Part shown: one piece after another, positions 43,525 through 52,552 of the stretch
Numbering within the stretch: position 1 is the first letter of the stretch
Layout of the letters: each line of letters begins with the position of its first letter
Source: Rhodocyclaceae bacterium
Lineage (GTDB): Bacteria; Pseudomonadota; Gammaproteobacteria; Burkholderiales; CAIKXV01
Length of the DNA: 64,000 nt
Direction of reading: 5' to 3'
NCBI GenBank assembly: GCA_020248265.1
Contig: JADCHX010000004.1
Span: 415,473 to 479,472, forward strand
Made by a program: the position numbers and the translations under genes
Notes under the pieces: generated by a model
Databases searched by the model: none
Seen by the model: the letters and a program-made list of their open reading frames with translations, nothing else
What the model was told of the DNA's origin: nothing

Positions 43525-44544
43525 TCAGTTGGCGAAATCGTTCTTCAGCACGGCGCGGTAGCGCACCTTGCCCTCGCGCAGGCGTTCCAGCGCCTCGTTT
43601 ACCCGTGACATCGGGAACATCTCCACCATCGGCTCGATGGCATGCCGGGCGCAGAAGTCGAGCATGCGCGCGATCGCGGTCGGCGAGCCGGTGGGCGAGC
43701 CGGAGACTTCTTTCTGGCCCAGGATCAGCGGGAACGCCTGCACCGGGATCGGCTCCAGCACCGCACCGACGAGGTGCAGCCTCCCCTTCGGGCCGAGCGC
43801 GGCGATCAGCGCGTCCCAGTCGAGCGGCGCGTTCGCGGTGACGATGATGAGGTCGAGCTGGCCGGCGATGGCGGCGATTGCGTCGCTGTCGCGGCTGGGC
43901 ACCACGCGGTGCGCGCCCAGGCTGAGTGCCTCTGCAGCCTTGTCCGGGCTGGAGGTGAAGGCGGTCACCTCGCAGCCCCAGGCCCGTGCGAAGCGCAGTG
44001 CCATGTGGCCCAGGCCGCCGATGCCCACGACGCCGACACGGCTGGTCGGCAGCACCCGGTACTCGAGCAGCGGGTTGAATACGGTGATACCGCCGCACAG
44101 CAGCGGGCCAGCTACCTCGGGTCGTACACCCTCGGGCAGTGGCACCGCCCAGGCCCAGTGGCTGCGCACCCGCTCGGCGAAGCCACCGTGGTGGCCGACG
44201 ATGGTGGGCTGGGCGGTGGCACACAGGTTGTGGTCGCCGCCCAGGCAGCAGGTGCAGTGCATGCAACTGGCGGCGGTCCAGCCGATGCCGACAGCCTGGC
44301 CGACGCGCAGGCCTTTCGCCTGGCTTCCCAGCGCGACCACGCGGCCGACGACTTCATGGCCGGGCACCAGCGGCCAGGCCGACATGCCCCAGGCGTTCTC
44401 GATCATGGACAGGTCGGAGTGGCAGAGGCCGCAGTACTCCACCGCGATCTCCACGTCTTCCGCGCCGAGTGGGCCCGGATCGTAATCGTGCCGCTGCAGC
44501 GGTGCGCCGACGGACAGGCTGGCCCAGGCTCTGATGGTGCTCAT
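43525..44544 (-). CDS. Zinc-dependent alcohol dehydrogenase (cinnamyl alcohol dehydrogenase/YahK-like)
   Basis: 339 residues. The catalytic zinc ligands are in YCGLCHSDLSMIENAW and PLVPGHEVVGRVV; four cysteines of the structural zinc are in ASCMHCTCCLGGDHNLC. VGVVGIGGLGHMALRFARA binds the cofactor. It reduces aldehydes or oxidises alcohols with NADP(H). The ATG at 44544 has AGGGAG nine bases upstream. First gene of the leftward operon to 39227, just downstream of tRNA-Phe. Confidence 0.9.
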   Translation of the reverse strand: MSTIRAWASLSVGAPLQRHDYDPGPLGAEDVEIAVEYCGLCHSDLSMIENAWGMSAWPLVPGHEVVGRVVALGSQAKGLRVGQAVGIGWTAASCMHCTCCLGGDHNLCATAQPTIVGHHGGFAERVRSHWAWAVPLPEGVRPEVAGPLLCGGITVFNPLLEYRVLPTSRVGVVGIGGLGHMALRFARAWGCEVTAFTSSPDKAAEALSLGAHRVVPSRDSDAIAAIAGQLDLIIVTANAPLDWDALIAALGPKGRLHLVGAVLEPIPVQAFPLILGQKEVSGSPTGSPTAIARMLDFCARHAIEPMVEMFPMSRVNEALERLREGKVRYRAVLKNDFAN

Positions 44545-44629
44545 GGCATGCTCCCTTTCAGTGAGCCCCATGATGCCTGCATCGACGCATCGACAGGCTG
44601 TCGGCTCCGCTTCCGCCAGGTTGCGGGGG

Positions 44630-44705
<76 letters not shown>

Positions 44706-44764
44706 ATCGTTTCACGCATTTGCAGACCGGGGATTCCGGAGCGCGGCCGCGGATTATAGCCAAA

Positions 44765-44800
44765 TCGGTCGGCTTTGGTACCCGAAGCTTGCATGACCCG
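44765..44800 (-). pseudogene. Scrap of a Bug receptor gene 3' end
   Basis: The minus strand reads RVMQASGTKAD, then CGA where a stop is expected. It matches the end of the Bug gene at 46511-47485 (RVVKASGAKAD plus TGA) at most nucleotide positions over 36 nt, and the similarity continues a few bases past the stop codon. It lies between tRNA-Phe and the ATPase gene and looks like the leftover of a second Bug copy. Confidence 0.5.
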
Positions 44801-44808
44801 CCCGTGGG

Positions 44809-45993
44809 TCAGGCGCCGGGCGATGCCGCCGAACCGTCGCGCAACAGCGCTTCCAGTGGCACGGCCTCGATTCCCGCGCCCAGCGCGAAGCGGTGGCGGC
44901 CGGGATAGACCACATACAGCGCGTCGAGTTGCAGCAACTCGGCCGCGGTGCGCATCGAGCGCGTGACCTGCGGCGTGTGTGAACGCTTGAACTCGACGCC
45001 GACGCGGCGCTGGCCGCGCACCAGCAGCAGGTCGAGCGCTGGCCCCTGGTGGGCCGCCCAGAACCACGCCTCGTCGGGCAGGGCAAGCCGCAGCACCTGC
45101 TCCAGGGCGAAGCCTTCCCAGCTTGCGCCGCAGCGCGGGTGCGCCAGCAACTGATCCACAGTCGGGACGTCCATCAATGCGTGCAGCAGCCCCGAGTCGC
45201 GGAAGTACACCTTCGGTGCACGTACCTGCCGCTTGCCCAGGTTCTCGTGCCAGGGCTGCAACTGCCTGACCATCATCGTCTGGGTCAACGTGTCGAGATA
45301 GCGGCGTACGGTGGGTTCGGATACGCCGAGCGAACGGGCAGGATCGGCCGCGTTCCAGACCTGTCCGTGCACATGCGCGAGCATGCGCCAGAAGCGCAGC
45401 ATCGCCGGGGCAGCCACATTGATGCCGAACTGCGGCAGGTCCAGCTCTACGTGGCTGGTGATTGCCCCGAGTCGCCACGCGAGGCTGTCCTCATCCGATG
45501 CGGCAAGGAACGAACGTGGATAACCGCCGCGCAGCCAGAGGCGATCGGTTGCCCCGTCGCCGGCCGATTCGGCTTCCATCAGGTCGAAGCCGCCGACTTC
45601 GATGCGCTCGACGCGCCCGAGCAGCGATTCGTCGGCGCGTTTCGCGAGCGTCGGCGATGCGCTGCCCAGCAGCAGGAACTGCCCGAGGCGATCGGACCGG
45701 TCGATTAGGACCCGGAGCACGGGAAACAGCTCGGGCAGGCGCTGCACCTCGTCGATCACGACCAGCCCCTCGGTGCGCGCGAGCGCGTCGAACGGCTGGG
45801 CGAGGCGCCGCGCGTCGCGTGGATCTTCTGCGTCGAAGTAAAGCGCGGATCCGGCGGCGACGAGTTGCCGGGCAAGGGTGGTCTTTCCGGACTGCCTGGG
45901 GCCTGTCAGGACGACTGCCCTCGATCGGCCGAGCGCTTCGCGGATGCGGGAGAGCAGCGCCGGGCGTGCGACTGCAGACGGCGGAGTATTCAC
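44809..45993 (-). CDS. AAA ATPase with DUF4143 domain
   Basis: 394 residues. Walker A is VVLTGPRQSGKTTLARQLVA (about residues 28-47) and Walker B is LVVIDEVQRLPELF. The C-terminal half, with VSEPTVRRYLDTLTQTMMVR (winged-helix-like) and VYFRDSGLLHALMDV, WEGFALEQVL, VGVEFKRSHTPQ, is the DUF4143 part with a nuclease-like fold. These AAA_14 proteins are widespread, often mobile, and of unknown role. It neighbours decayed toxin-antitoxin genes. Confidence 0.88.
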   Translation of the reverse strand: MNTPPSAVARPALLSRIREALGRSRAVVLTGPRQSGKTTLARQLVAAGSALYFDAEDPRDARRLAQPFDALARTEGLVVIDEVQRLPELFPVLRVLIDRSDRLGQFLLLGSASPTLAKRADESLLGRVERIEVGGFDLMEAESAGDGATDRLWLRGGYPRSFLAASDEDSLAWRLGAITSHVELDLPQFGINVAAPAMLRFWRMLAHVHGQVWNAADPARSLGVSEPTVRRYLDTLTQTMMVRQLQPWHENLGKRQVRAPKVYFRDSGLLHALMDVPTVDQLLAHPRCGASWEGFALEQVLRLALPDEAWFWAAHQGPALDLLLVRGQRRVGVEFKRSHTPQVTRSMRTAAELLQLDALYVVYPGRHRFALGAGIEAVPLEALLRDGSAASPGA

Positions 45994-46089
45994 GGAAAGT
46001 CTTGAAAATCGAACATGGCATATTGGATTTTCATGACTTTTGGCGGCCGCCGCAAGTCCGGCGGCTGCGCAGGGTTCAGCTGGGTCGGC

Positions 46090-46336
46090 ACGCCGGCCCT
46101 GGGATCGATTACCGTCAGGCCGGCGGCATCGAATGCACTCGTGGCGCGCGACGCCACTGCGAACCCGTGTATGGCGGCGATCGCGGTGATGTAGCCATCA
46201 GGCGCGGGAAAGCCCTGTCGGTGATGCTCGAAATGAGCAACGCCTCGGCCGCCTGCGCGTCGAGCTACGCACGTGCCCGAGGATGCGGTTCGCCCGTCAT
46301 CGCCCCCGAGACCACGCTGGTGTCGAGCAGGATCAT
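46090..46336 (-). pseudogene. Decayed FitB-type PIN toxin
   Basis: From the ATG at 46336 the frame reads MILLDTSVVSGAMTGEPHPR, then ARA and a TAG, then LDAQAAEALLISSIT. Another frame continues with APDGYITAIAAIHGFAVASR, ATSAFDAAGLTVIDP. These are the start and end of a FitB/VapC PIN toxin; the middle is missing and a stop and a frameshift interrupt it. It overlaps the antitoxin-like stop by 4 nt, as in intact fitAB operons. Confidence 0.7.
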
Positions 46337-46461
46337 TCGAAATTCATCGGCTCGGTGGCCTCAAGGATGGCGCGCATTTCCGTTTCCGCGCTGCGGTTGT
46401 GCTGGGCGGCGCGGACCTTCAGGGCGCGATGTGCAGGGATGACGCGCAAGGGATCATTCAC
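46333..46461 (-). pseudogene. FitA-type antitoxin remnant
   Basis: From the GTG at 46461 a 42-codon frame contains LKVRAAQHNRSAETEMRAIL, close to the second half of FitA-like ribbon-helix-helix antitoxins. The N-terminal DNA-binding strand is missing or replaced, since intact ones have about 80 residues. It is directly coupled to the broken toxin gene. Confidence 0.6.
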
Positions 46462-46510
46462 GCCGCCGCCGTCACAGCCCCCAGCTCCGCCATCGCGAAT
46501 CATCGCCAAT

Positions 46511-47485
46511 TCAGTCGGCTTTGGCGCCCGAGGCCTTCACGACCCGTGCCCATTTGGCCAGTTCGGCCCGGATGAAGGCGCCGAACTCGACGGGCGTCGA
46601 GCCGACGATGGACGCGCCGAGATCGCCGAACCGCTGCCGGGTGTCGGGATGCTGCAGGGCCTTCACGGACTCCTGGTACCACCGGTCGGTCAGCGGCGTC
46701 GGAAGCCCGCCGGGTGCAGCCAGCCCGAACCATGAGGTGACGTCATAGCCGGCGATACCCGCTTCGATCATCGTCGGTACCTCCGGCAGTTGCGGGTTGC
46801 GCGCCGTGGTGGTGACTGCCAGCGCCCGTACCTTGCCAGCCTTCACGAATGGCAGCACGAACGGCAGGTTGTCGAACACCATCTGCGTATGGCCGCCGAT
46901 CAGGTCCTGCATCGCCGGTGCGCTACCCTTGTACGGGACATGCAGCACCTCGATGCTGGCCAGGGATCTCAACAGCTCGGCCGACAGGTGCATCGAAGTG
47001 CCGGCACCGGCCGACGCGAACGCGATCGCGCCCGGGCGCTTGCGTGCGAGCGCGATCAGTTCGCTCACCGATTTCGCCGGCAGTGAGGGATGCACGGCCA
47101 GCACGTTGGGGATCGCGGTGAGCTGGGTGATTGGCGTGAAGTCGCGGATCGGGTCGAATGGCAGTTTCGGATAGAGCGCAGGCCCGATGCCCTGGATGGC
47201 GATCGAGGTCAGCATCAGGGTGTAGCCATCGGCTGGCGCGCGCGCGACGGCTTCGGCGCCCACGTTGCCGCCAGCCCCAGGTCGGTTCTCCACCACCACC
47301 GGCTGGCCGACCTGGTCGGTGAGGCGCTGTGCCATCACGCGGCCGGTGATATCGGTAGACCCGCCAGGCACGAACCCGACGACGATGCGCACCGGCTTTG
47401 CCGGGAAGCCGCCGGCCTGCGCCTGTGCGTCACCGGCGGCGAGGGTGGCCGGCAGGGCGGCCAGGAGCGCGAGCAGGGGACTCAT
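46511..47485 (-). CDS. Bug/TctC-type periplasmic receptor (3 of 7)
   Basis: 324 residues. A short signal peptide (LLALLAALPATLAAGDAQAQ) precedes FPAKPVRIVVGFVPGGSTDI, VVENRPGAGGNVGAEAV, LPFDPIRDFTPITQLT, FASAGAGTSMHLSAELL, HVPYKGSAPAMQDLI and PTMIEAGIAGY. It overlaps the preceding acyl-CoA ligase by 4 nt, so it is produced with it. Likely the uptake receptor for that ligase's acid. Confidence 0.92.
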   Translation of the reverse strand: MSPLLALLAALPATLAAGDAQAQAGGFPAKPVRIVVGFVPGGSTDITGRVMAQRLTDQVGQPVVVENRPGAGGNVGAEAVARAPADGYTLMLTSIAIQGIGPALYPKLPFDPIRDFTPITQLTAIPNVLAVHPSLPAKSVSELIALARKRPGAIAFASAGAGTSMHLSAELLRSLASIEVLHVPYKGSAPAMQDLIGGHTQMVFDNLPFVLPFVKAGKVRALAVTTTARNPQLPEVPTMIEAGIAGYDVTSWFGLAAPGGLPTPLTDRWYQESVKALQHPDTRQRFGDLGASIVGSTPVEFGAFIRAELAKWARVVKASGAKAD

Positions 47486-49032
47486 GATGCGGCTGCTCCC
47501 TCAAGCTCCGCCATCGCCATCGCCGTCACCACCTTCCGATCGATCTTGTTCGTTCCCGCCAGCGGGAACGCGTCGACGATCCAGACCCGGCGCGGGTGCA
47601 TGTAGGCCGGCGCATGCTGCAGGCAGTGCCGCTTCAGTTCGTCCTCGGTGGCCGACCGGCCAGGCTTCAGGATCACGAAGGCGACCGGCTTCATGCCCTT
47701 GATCTCGTCCTCGACCGGGATGCAGCAGGCCTGCTCGATCGCCGGATGCTGCTCGAGCAGCTTCTCGACCTGTCCGGGGTAGATGTTCTCGCCGCCGGAC
47801 ACGAACATGTCGTCGGCGCGGCCGACGAAATAGTGGAAGCCGTCTGCATCGCGGCGGAAGATGTCGCCGGTGATGTAGAAGCCGTCATCGGTGATGGCCT
47901 TGCGCGTCGCCTCCGGCAACCCGTAGTAGCCGTTGAGCATCGCCGGGCTCTTCATCTGCAGCACGCCCTCGGCCGCGTCGAGGTTGTCGCCGTCGACCAG
48001 CCGCAGCTGCACCGCCGGATGCGGGTAGCCGACCGACAGCCCCGGCTGCGGCAGCCCCTTCGGATGCGGGCCGAACACCACCATCGCCGCCTCGGTGGTG
48101 CCGTAGCCGTTCGCCACGATCGCCTGCGGGATGGCGGCGTGGATGCGCGACAGCAGCGCGTCGCTGACCGGCGCCGATCCCATGCGGATGAACTTCACCG
48201 AAGACAGGTCGGTGCGGGCCATCGCGTCGGCTTCCTGCAGCATCATCGCGAGCATCGGCGGCACGGCGGTGAGCCAGGTGCAACGGTAGGCCTCGATCGC
48301 AGCGATGTACTCGAGCGCGTTGAACTGCGGCAGCAGTACCAGCGTCGCCCCGGCGCGCATCGACAACTGGGCCATCGCCAGCCCGTTCATGTGATAGAGC
48401 GGCGCGGCGACCAGCAGCCGGTGCTTCGAATAGTCCTGCCCTTCGGTGCGCTTGCCCGTCACCCACAGGTGGCTCGCGTGCGACAGCACCACGCCCTTCG
48501 GGCGCCCGGTCGAACCAGAGGTGTACAGGAAGATCGCCGGTTCGCGCACGCCGTCGATGACGCTCGGCTCGACCGGCGTGAACGGACCCGGGTCGAGCAG
48601 CGCATCGAAGCCGTCCGCTCCGGGCGCCCCGAACTCGATCACCGGCAGGCCGGCCGGCACCTGCGTGCGGCGCGCGGCGTCGCAGAACACCAGCTTCGCG
48701 CCGCAGTTGGCGGCGATGTAGTCGATGGTCTCCTGGGGGAACTTGTAGTTGACCGGCACGCAGACGAAGCCCGCGCGCATCGCACCGAACGCGGCCGCCA
48801 TGAACTCGGCGGAGTTCGCCGCGAGGATCGCGATGCGGTCGCCGCGGGTCAGTCCGAGCCCGGATGCGCGCTTCACCAGCCCGCGCGCGACGCTGTCGAA
48901 CAGTGCATCGAGCCGGGCATGGCTCCATTGGCGCACCGGCGAGGTGGCGGGTTCGATCAGCGCGATGCGCGCGTCGCCGGCGGCGACCAGCGCGGGATCG
49001 ATCAGCGCGCCGAGGTTGTACGGGTGTTGCAT
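47482..49032 (-). CDS. Acyl-CoA synthetase, AMP-forming (class I adenylate-forming)
   Basis: 516 residues. The P-loop AIFLYTSGSTGRPKGVVLSH, VANGYGTTEAAMVVF, ITGDIFRRDADGFHYFVGRA and DDMFVSGGENIYPGQVEKLL are the standard adenylation motifs; the terminal KIDRKVVTAM carries the catalytic Lys. The protein activates a carboxylic acid to its CoA thioester with ATP. It follows a VOC-family gene and overlaps the Bug gene. Fatty, aromatic or other acids are possible. Confidence 0.9.
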   Translation of the reverse strand: MQHPYNLGALIDPALVAAGDARIALIEPATSPVRQWSHARLDALFDSVARGLVKRASGLGLTRGDRIAILAANSAEFMAAAFGAMRAGFVCVPVNYKFPQETIDYIAANCGAKLVFCDAARRTQVPAGLPVIEFGAPGADGFDALLDPGPFTPVEPSVIDGVREPAIFLYTSGSTGRPKGVVLSHASHLWVTGKRTEGQDYSKHRLLVAAPLYHMNGLAMAQLSMRAGATLVLLPQFNALEYIAAIEAYRCTWLTAVPPMLAMMLQEADAMARTDLSSVKFIRMGSAPVSDALLSRIHAAIPQAIVANGYGTTEAAMVVFGPHPKGLPQPGLSVGYPHPAVQLRLVDGDNLDAAEGVLQMKSPAMLNGYYGLPEATRKAITDDGFYITGDIFRRDADGFHYFVGRADDMFVSGGENIYPGQVEKLLEQHPAIEQACCIPVEDEIKGMKPVAFVILKPGRSATEDELKRHCLQHAPAYMHPRRVWIVDAFPLAGTNKIDRKVVTAMAMAELEGAAAS

Positions 49033-49060
49033 GGGGAAACTCCGGCGGTTCGGTGGTGCG

Positions 49061-49903
49061 CTATTCGATGAATTCGATCGTGGTGTTGCAGGCGAGGCTG
49101 GCTGCGACGATCACGCGCGAGCCCTGGTCATGCACGCCCCGTGCCGGGAGGGCGCGCAGGCAGTGGCGCACCGCGTCCAGGTCGGTGCAGCGCAGTTCGA
49201 TCGCTGCCATGTACGAGGTGCGTCCTTCGCTTTCGCAGGCCGAGTCACCGAGCCGGTGCTGCAGTTGCGCTGCGGTGACCAAGTCGACGCGCAGGTGTCC
49301 GAGCGTCAGTTCTGCACGGGGCGTGTCCGGGCGCATCGAGGTCTCGGCGAACAGCGGTGCGAGCCGCATCGCCTCGGCGTACGGATCCGGGACGACAATG
49401 GCGATGCGTGTGATCTCGCGCGCGCCGTTCGGATGGCTGCGCAGGCCGTCGCGCCAGACCAGTTCGCGGGTCAGGTGTTCGCACACGAAGAGCCGCCCCC
49501 ACGAGACCGTCTCGGGCGGCAGCGCGACCAGCGCGAAGCGCGCGTCCGTCACGCCGTCGTCCAGCGCGACCGGCCGCGACAGCGCCTTCACCGGCTGCGG
49601 CATGAACTTCGCCTGGGCCAGCGCGGTGTGCGCGCCGGCGGCGCTGTCGGTGGCGAAGGCGATCGCATTGAGTCCGCGCGGGCTGCCGGACAGTTCCGGC
49701 CGCAGCGCGGCGTTCTGCGCCGGAACGCCGATCAGCTCGAGGTAGTCGGGCCCGAACATCATCAGGTGGTTCACCGAGCCGGTGCTGTGGAAGCCGCGCG
49801 GGGTGAGCCGGAAGCCGAGTCGAGCGAACTGGTCGACGGTGTCGTCGATACGCCCGGCGGTGTTGATCACTGCATGGTCGATGCCTAGGCAATGAGGAAT
49901 CAT
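49061..49903 (-). CDS. VOC (glyoxalase-like) family protein
   Basis: 280 residues. IDHAVINTAGRIDDTVDQFARLGF begins a vicinal-oxygen-chelate repeat, HLMMFGPDYLELIGVP continues it, and a second repeat starts near ITRIAIVVPDPYAEAMRLA. The His and Glu metal ligands (IDHAV, YLELI) are in place in the first half. Family members are dioxygenases, isomerases or epimerases. The start at 49903 follows GAGGAAT; the longer frame adds 17 unlikely residues. It heads the ligase-Bug operon. Confidence 0.8.
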   Translation of the reverse strand: MIPHCLGIDHAVINTAGRIDDTVDQFARLGFRLTPRGFHSTGSVNHLMMFGPDYLELIGVPAQNAALRPELSGSPRGLNAIAFATDSAAGAHTALAQAKFMPQPVKALSRPVALDDGVTDARFALVALPPETVSWGRLFVCEHLTRELVWRDGLRSHPNGAREITRIAIVVPDPYAEAMRLAPLFAETSMRPDTPRAELTLGHLRVDLVTAAQLQHRLGDSACESEGRTSYMAAIELRCTDLDAVRHCLRALPARGVHDQGSRVIVAASLACNTTIEFIE

Positions 49904-49993
49904 GCTCGATGAGCCCGATCGGCTTGCTTCAGGAAGCCGCGAGTGTAGCGACAAGCCGGCCCCGGCAGGTATACCGGGCCGCTCGTGGTGCCT

Positions 49994-50299
49994 TCATGCG
50001 CCGTTCGGGCCGTCCGCACCACCATCGGCGCGCGCAGGCGGTTGCGAGGGTGCATGGCTGAACCAGCCGACCGCGAAGCCCAGCGCGAACATCACCGGCA
50101 CGCCGATCCACAGGAGCAGGTTGCGCATCCGCAGGTGGGCCGGTTCGCGCCCGTCCGGAACGACGCCTCCCCAGCCCTTCGCAGCCAGATAGAGCTCGGC
50201 GAACATGTAGGCGATCAGCACGACCAGCGCGGTGGCGATCGCGAACAGCAGCGCCACCGTGACGGCGTAGATCGTCCTGCTTCGGCGGCTGGTAGTCAG
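49994..50299 (-). CDS. Small two-segment membrane protein
   Basis: About 101 residues if initiated at the CTG at 50299, which overlaps the preceding stop as CTGA; no ATG or GTG fits better before the first membrane segment. Segments TVALLFAIATALVVLIAYMF and LLLWIGVPVMFALGFAVGWF enclose a loop AAKGWGGVVPDGREPAHLRM. The last residues are polar. I cannot name it. It follows the ADP-forming acyl-CoA synthetase and may be co-translated; the non-standard start lowers confidence. Confidence 0.55.
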   Translation of the reverse strand: MTTSRRSRTIYAVTVALLFAIATALVVLIAYMFAELYLAAKGWGGVVPDGREPAHLRMRNLLLWIGVPVMFALGFAVGWFSHAPSQPPARADGGADGPNGA

Positions 50300-52395
50300 A
50301 GCAGCACCATCACGCAGTCGACCGCGACTGCGGCATCGGTCGACAGCAGCACCGGATTGAGGTCCAGCTCGTCGAGCCGGCCGCCGGCTGCGGCGCCGAA
50401 GCGCGACACCGCGCACAGCAGTTCGACCAGCGCCGCGCGGTCGACCGGCGGCTTGCCGCGCGCCCCGGACAGGATCGCCCTGCCGCGCAGTTCGTCGAGC
50501 ATCGCACCGGCCTCGAACGGCGTGACCGGGCAGCGGCGGAACGCGACATCCTTCATCACCTCGACCAGGATGCCGCCCAGCCCGGCCATCAGCACGGGGC
50601 CGAACGACGGGTCGTTCTTCAGGCCGATCACGAACTCGACATGGCCGGTGGCCATCTTCTGCACCAGCACGCCGTCGATGCGCGCCTGCGGGTCGTATGC
50701 CTTTGCGGCGGCCAGCACCGCCGCCGCAGCGGCGCTGACCGCCGCGCCATCGGCGAGCCCGAGCCTCACGCCGTCGACTTCGGTCTTGTGCAGGATATCG
50801 CGCGACTCGATCTTGACCGCGACCGGCCAGCCGAGCGCCGCCGCCGCGCTGGCCGCCGCTCGAGCATCCGCTGCCAGCGCGAGCGGTGCCGACGACACGC
50901 CGCAGGCGTCGAGCAGCTGCGTCGCCTCCAAGGTACCGACCACGCCCGGTGCCGGCAGCGACAGCTCGGGCAGTCGCACTGCAGCGCGCGTGGCACGATC
51001 GGCGAGCCAGGCGCGCCGCGCCTGCGCGTAACCGATCAGCCCGGCGACTGCATCGACCGCCGGTTCGGCGCCGCGCAGCACCGGGATGCCGGCCTCGCGG
51101 CAGAGCTTCAGGGCCTGCTCGGAAGCCGCGACCCAGCACAGCACGAACGGCTTCGATGATTCCGACTTCACCGTGCGGAACAACTCGACCAGCATCCCGG
51201 CATGGGCATCCATCGAAAGGATCCAGACGATGCCGACATGCACCGACGGATCGGCCAGGGTCAGTCGCAGCCCGTTCAGCAGGATCTCCGGTTCCGCGAT
51301 GAACTGCGCCGTGACGTCGACCGGGTTGGCCCCGGACCCGAAGGCGGGCAGGACCTCGCGCAGCTTGGCCTGAGTCTCGTCTGACAGGGTCGGCAGCGAC
51401 AGGCCGAGTTCCTCGGCGCGGTCGGCGATCAGCACGCCGGCACCGCCGGACTGGGTGACCAGCCCGATGCCGGTGCCCTCGGGCAGACTGCAGTGGGCGA
51501 GCACATCGACCATGTCGAGCATGTGCTCTTCGTTGCGGGCGCGGATGATGCCGAACTGGCGGGCCAGCCCGTCGAACACCCGGTCTTCGCCGGCCAGCGA
51601 GCCGGTGTGCGAGGCGGCCGCGCGCGCGCCAGCCTGGCTGCGGCCGACCTTGGTGACCACGATCGGCTTGCCGGCATCGAGTGCCCGCTCGGCCAGCGAC
51701 AGCAGCCCGGGACCGTCCTTGAAGCCCTCGATGTAGCCGCAGCCGACCTTGATGCGCGGGTCAGCCAGCACCTCGTCCATGATCACGACCAGCGTCGCGT
51801 CGCACTCGTTGCCGGTGTTCACGAAGTAGCCCAGGCCGAGGTGGCGCCGGCGCGCCAGCGTCGCGATCGCCGAGCCGAAGGCGCCCGACTGCGTGACGAA
51901 GCCGACCGGCCCCTCGAGCACCTCGCCGCTGCCGTACTGGCTGAAGGTCGCGATCACGCGGTCGAACGCGTTGACCAGCCCGAGGCAGTTCGGACCGCAC
52001 AGGCGCACACCCCCCTCGCGTGCCACGGCGACCAGTTCATCCTCGAGGGCGTGGCCCTGCTCGCCCATCTCGCCGAAGCCGGAACTGTAGATGATCGCCG
52101 CCGGCACGCCCTTGCGGCCGAGTGCGCGCACCTGCTCGATCACGAAGCGCGCCGGCACGGTGATGATCGCCATGTCGACCGCATCGGGGATATCGCCGAC
52201 CGTCGGGTAGCAGCGCAGCTCGCCGCCCGGGTGGCTGATCCGCTCGTACTTGGGGTTCACCGGGTAGATCTTCCCGGCATAACCCTTTTCAATGAGGAAC
52301 TTGAGCGTACGCCCGTTCAGTTTCTGCAGGTCGTTGGATGCGCCGAGGATGGCGATCGAGCGCGGGGCGATCAGGGCTCGGATGGCGGGGTTCAT
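50296..52395 (-). CDS. ADP-forming acyl-CoA synthetase (acetate-CoA ligase family)
   Basis: 699 residues. The N-terminal CoA-binding domain (SIAILGASNDLQKLNGRTL, YPVNPKY, AIITVPARFV) is followed by the succinyl-CoA ligase-like part with FVTQSGAFGSAIATLARR and the AASHTGSLAGEDRVFDG segment with its catalytic His, then a C-terminal ATP-grasp domain from about 480 (GWPVAVKIESRDILHKTEVD, VLMAGLGGILVEVMKDVAFR). It interconverts acyl-CoA + ADP + Pi with acid + ATP. The ATG at 52395 is chosen; MPP at 52404 is possible. Divergent from the LeuC-like gene. Confidence 0.88.
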   Translation of the reverse strand: MNPAIRALIAPRSIAILGASNDLQKLNGRTLKFLIEKGYAGKIYPVNPKYERISHPGGELRCYPTVGDIPDAVDMAIITVPARFVIEQVRALGRKGVPAAIIYSSGFGEMGEQGHALEDELVAVAREGGVRLCGPNCLGLVNAFDRVIATFSQYGSGEVLEGPVGFVTQSGAFGSAIATLARRRHLGLGYFVNTGNECDATLVVIMDEVLADPRIKVGCGYIEGFKDGPGLLSLAERALDAGKPIVVTKVGRSQAGARAAASHTGSLAGEDRVFDGLARQFGIIRARNEEHMLDMVDVLAHCSLPEGTGIGLVTQSGGAGVLIADRAEELGLSLPTLSDETQAKLREVLPAFGSGANPVDVTAQFIAEPEILLNGLRLTLADPSVHVGIVWILSMDAHAGMLVELFRTVKSESSKPFVLCWVAASEQALKLCREAGIPVLRGAEPAVDAVAGLIGYAQARRAWLADRATRAAVRLPELSLPAPGVVGTLEATQLLDACGVSSAPLALAADARAAASAAAALGWPVAVKIESRDILHKTEVDGVRLGLADGAAVSAAAAAVLAAAKAYDPQARIDGVLVQKMATGHVEFVIGLKNDPSFGPVLMAGLGGILVEVMKDVAFRRCPVTPFEAGAMLDELRGRAILSGARGKPPVDRAALVELLCAVSRFGAAAGGRLDELDLNPVLLSTDAAVAVDCVMVLL

Positions 52396-52552
52396 GGGTG
52401 GCATTCTAACCGGCGTGGTTCTTACCTGTGACGCCCGCCCGAGGCTTGCCGGCGGGCGATGCCGCCGGTGGTGTGCACTGCCGCATGAGCGAATTCGGCG
52501 AGAATCGCGGAGTCGTTGCCTTGCCCCCCGCCACAACGCTTCGTGAGCAACC

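Noticed and set aside
44794-44811. TGACCC/GGGTCA inverted repeat at the end of the ATPase gene as a terminator
   Set aside because: Arms are short with no T-run, and the bases overlap the Bug gene scrap and the stop codon.
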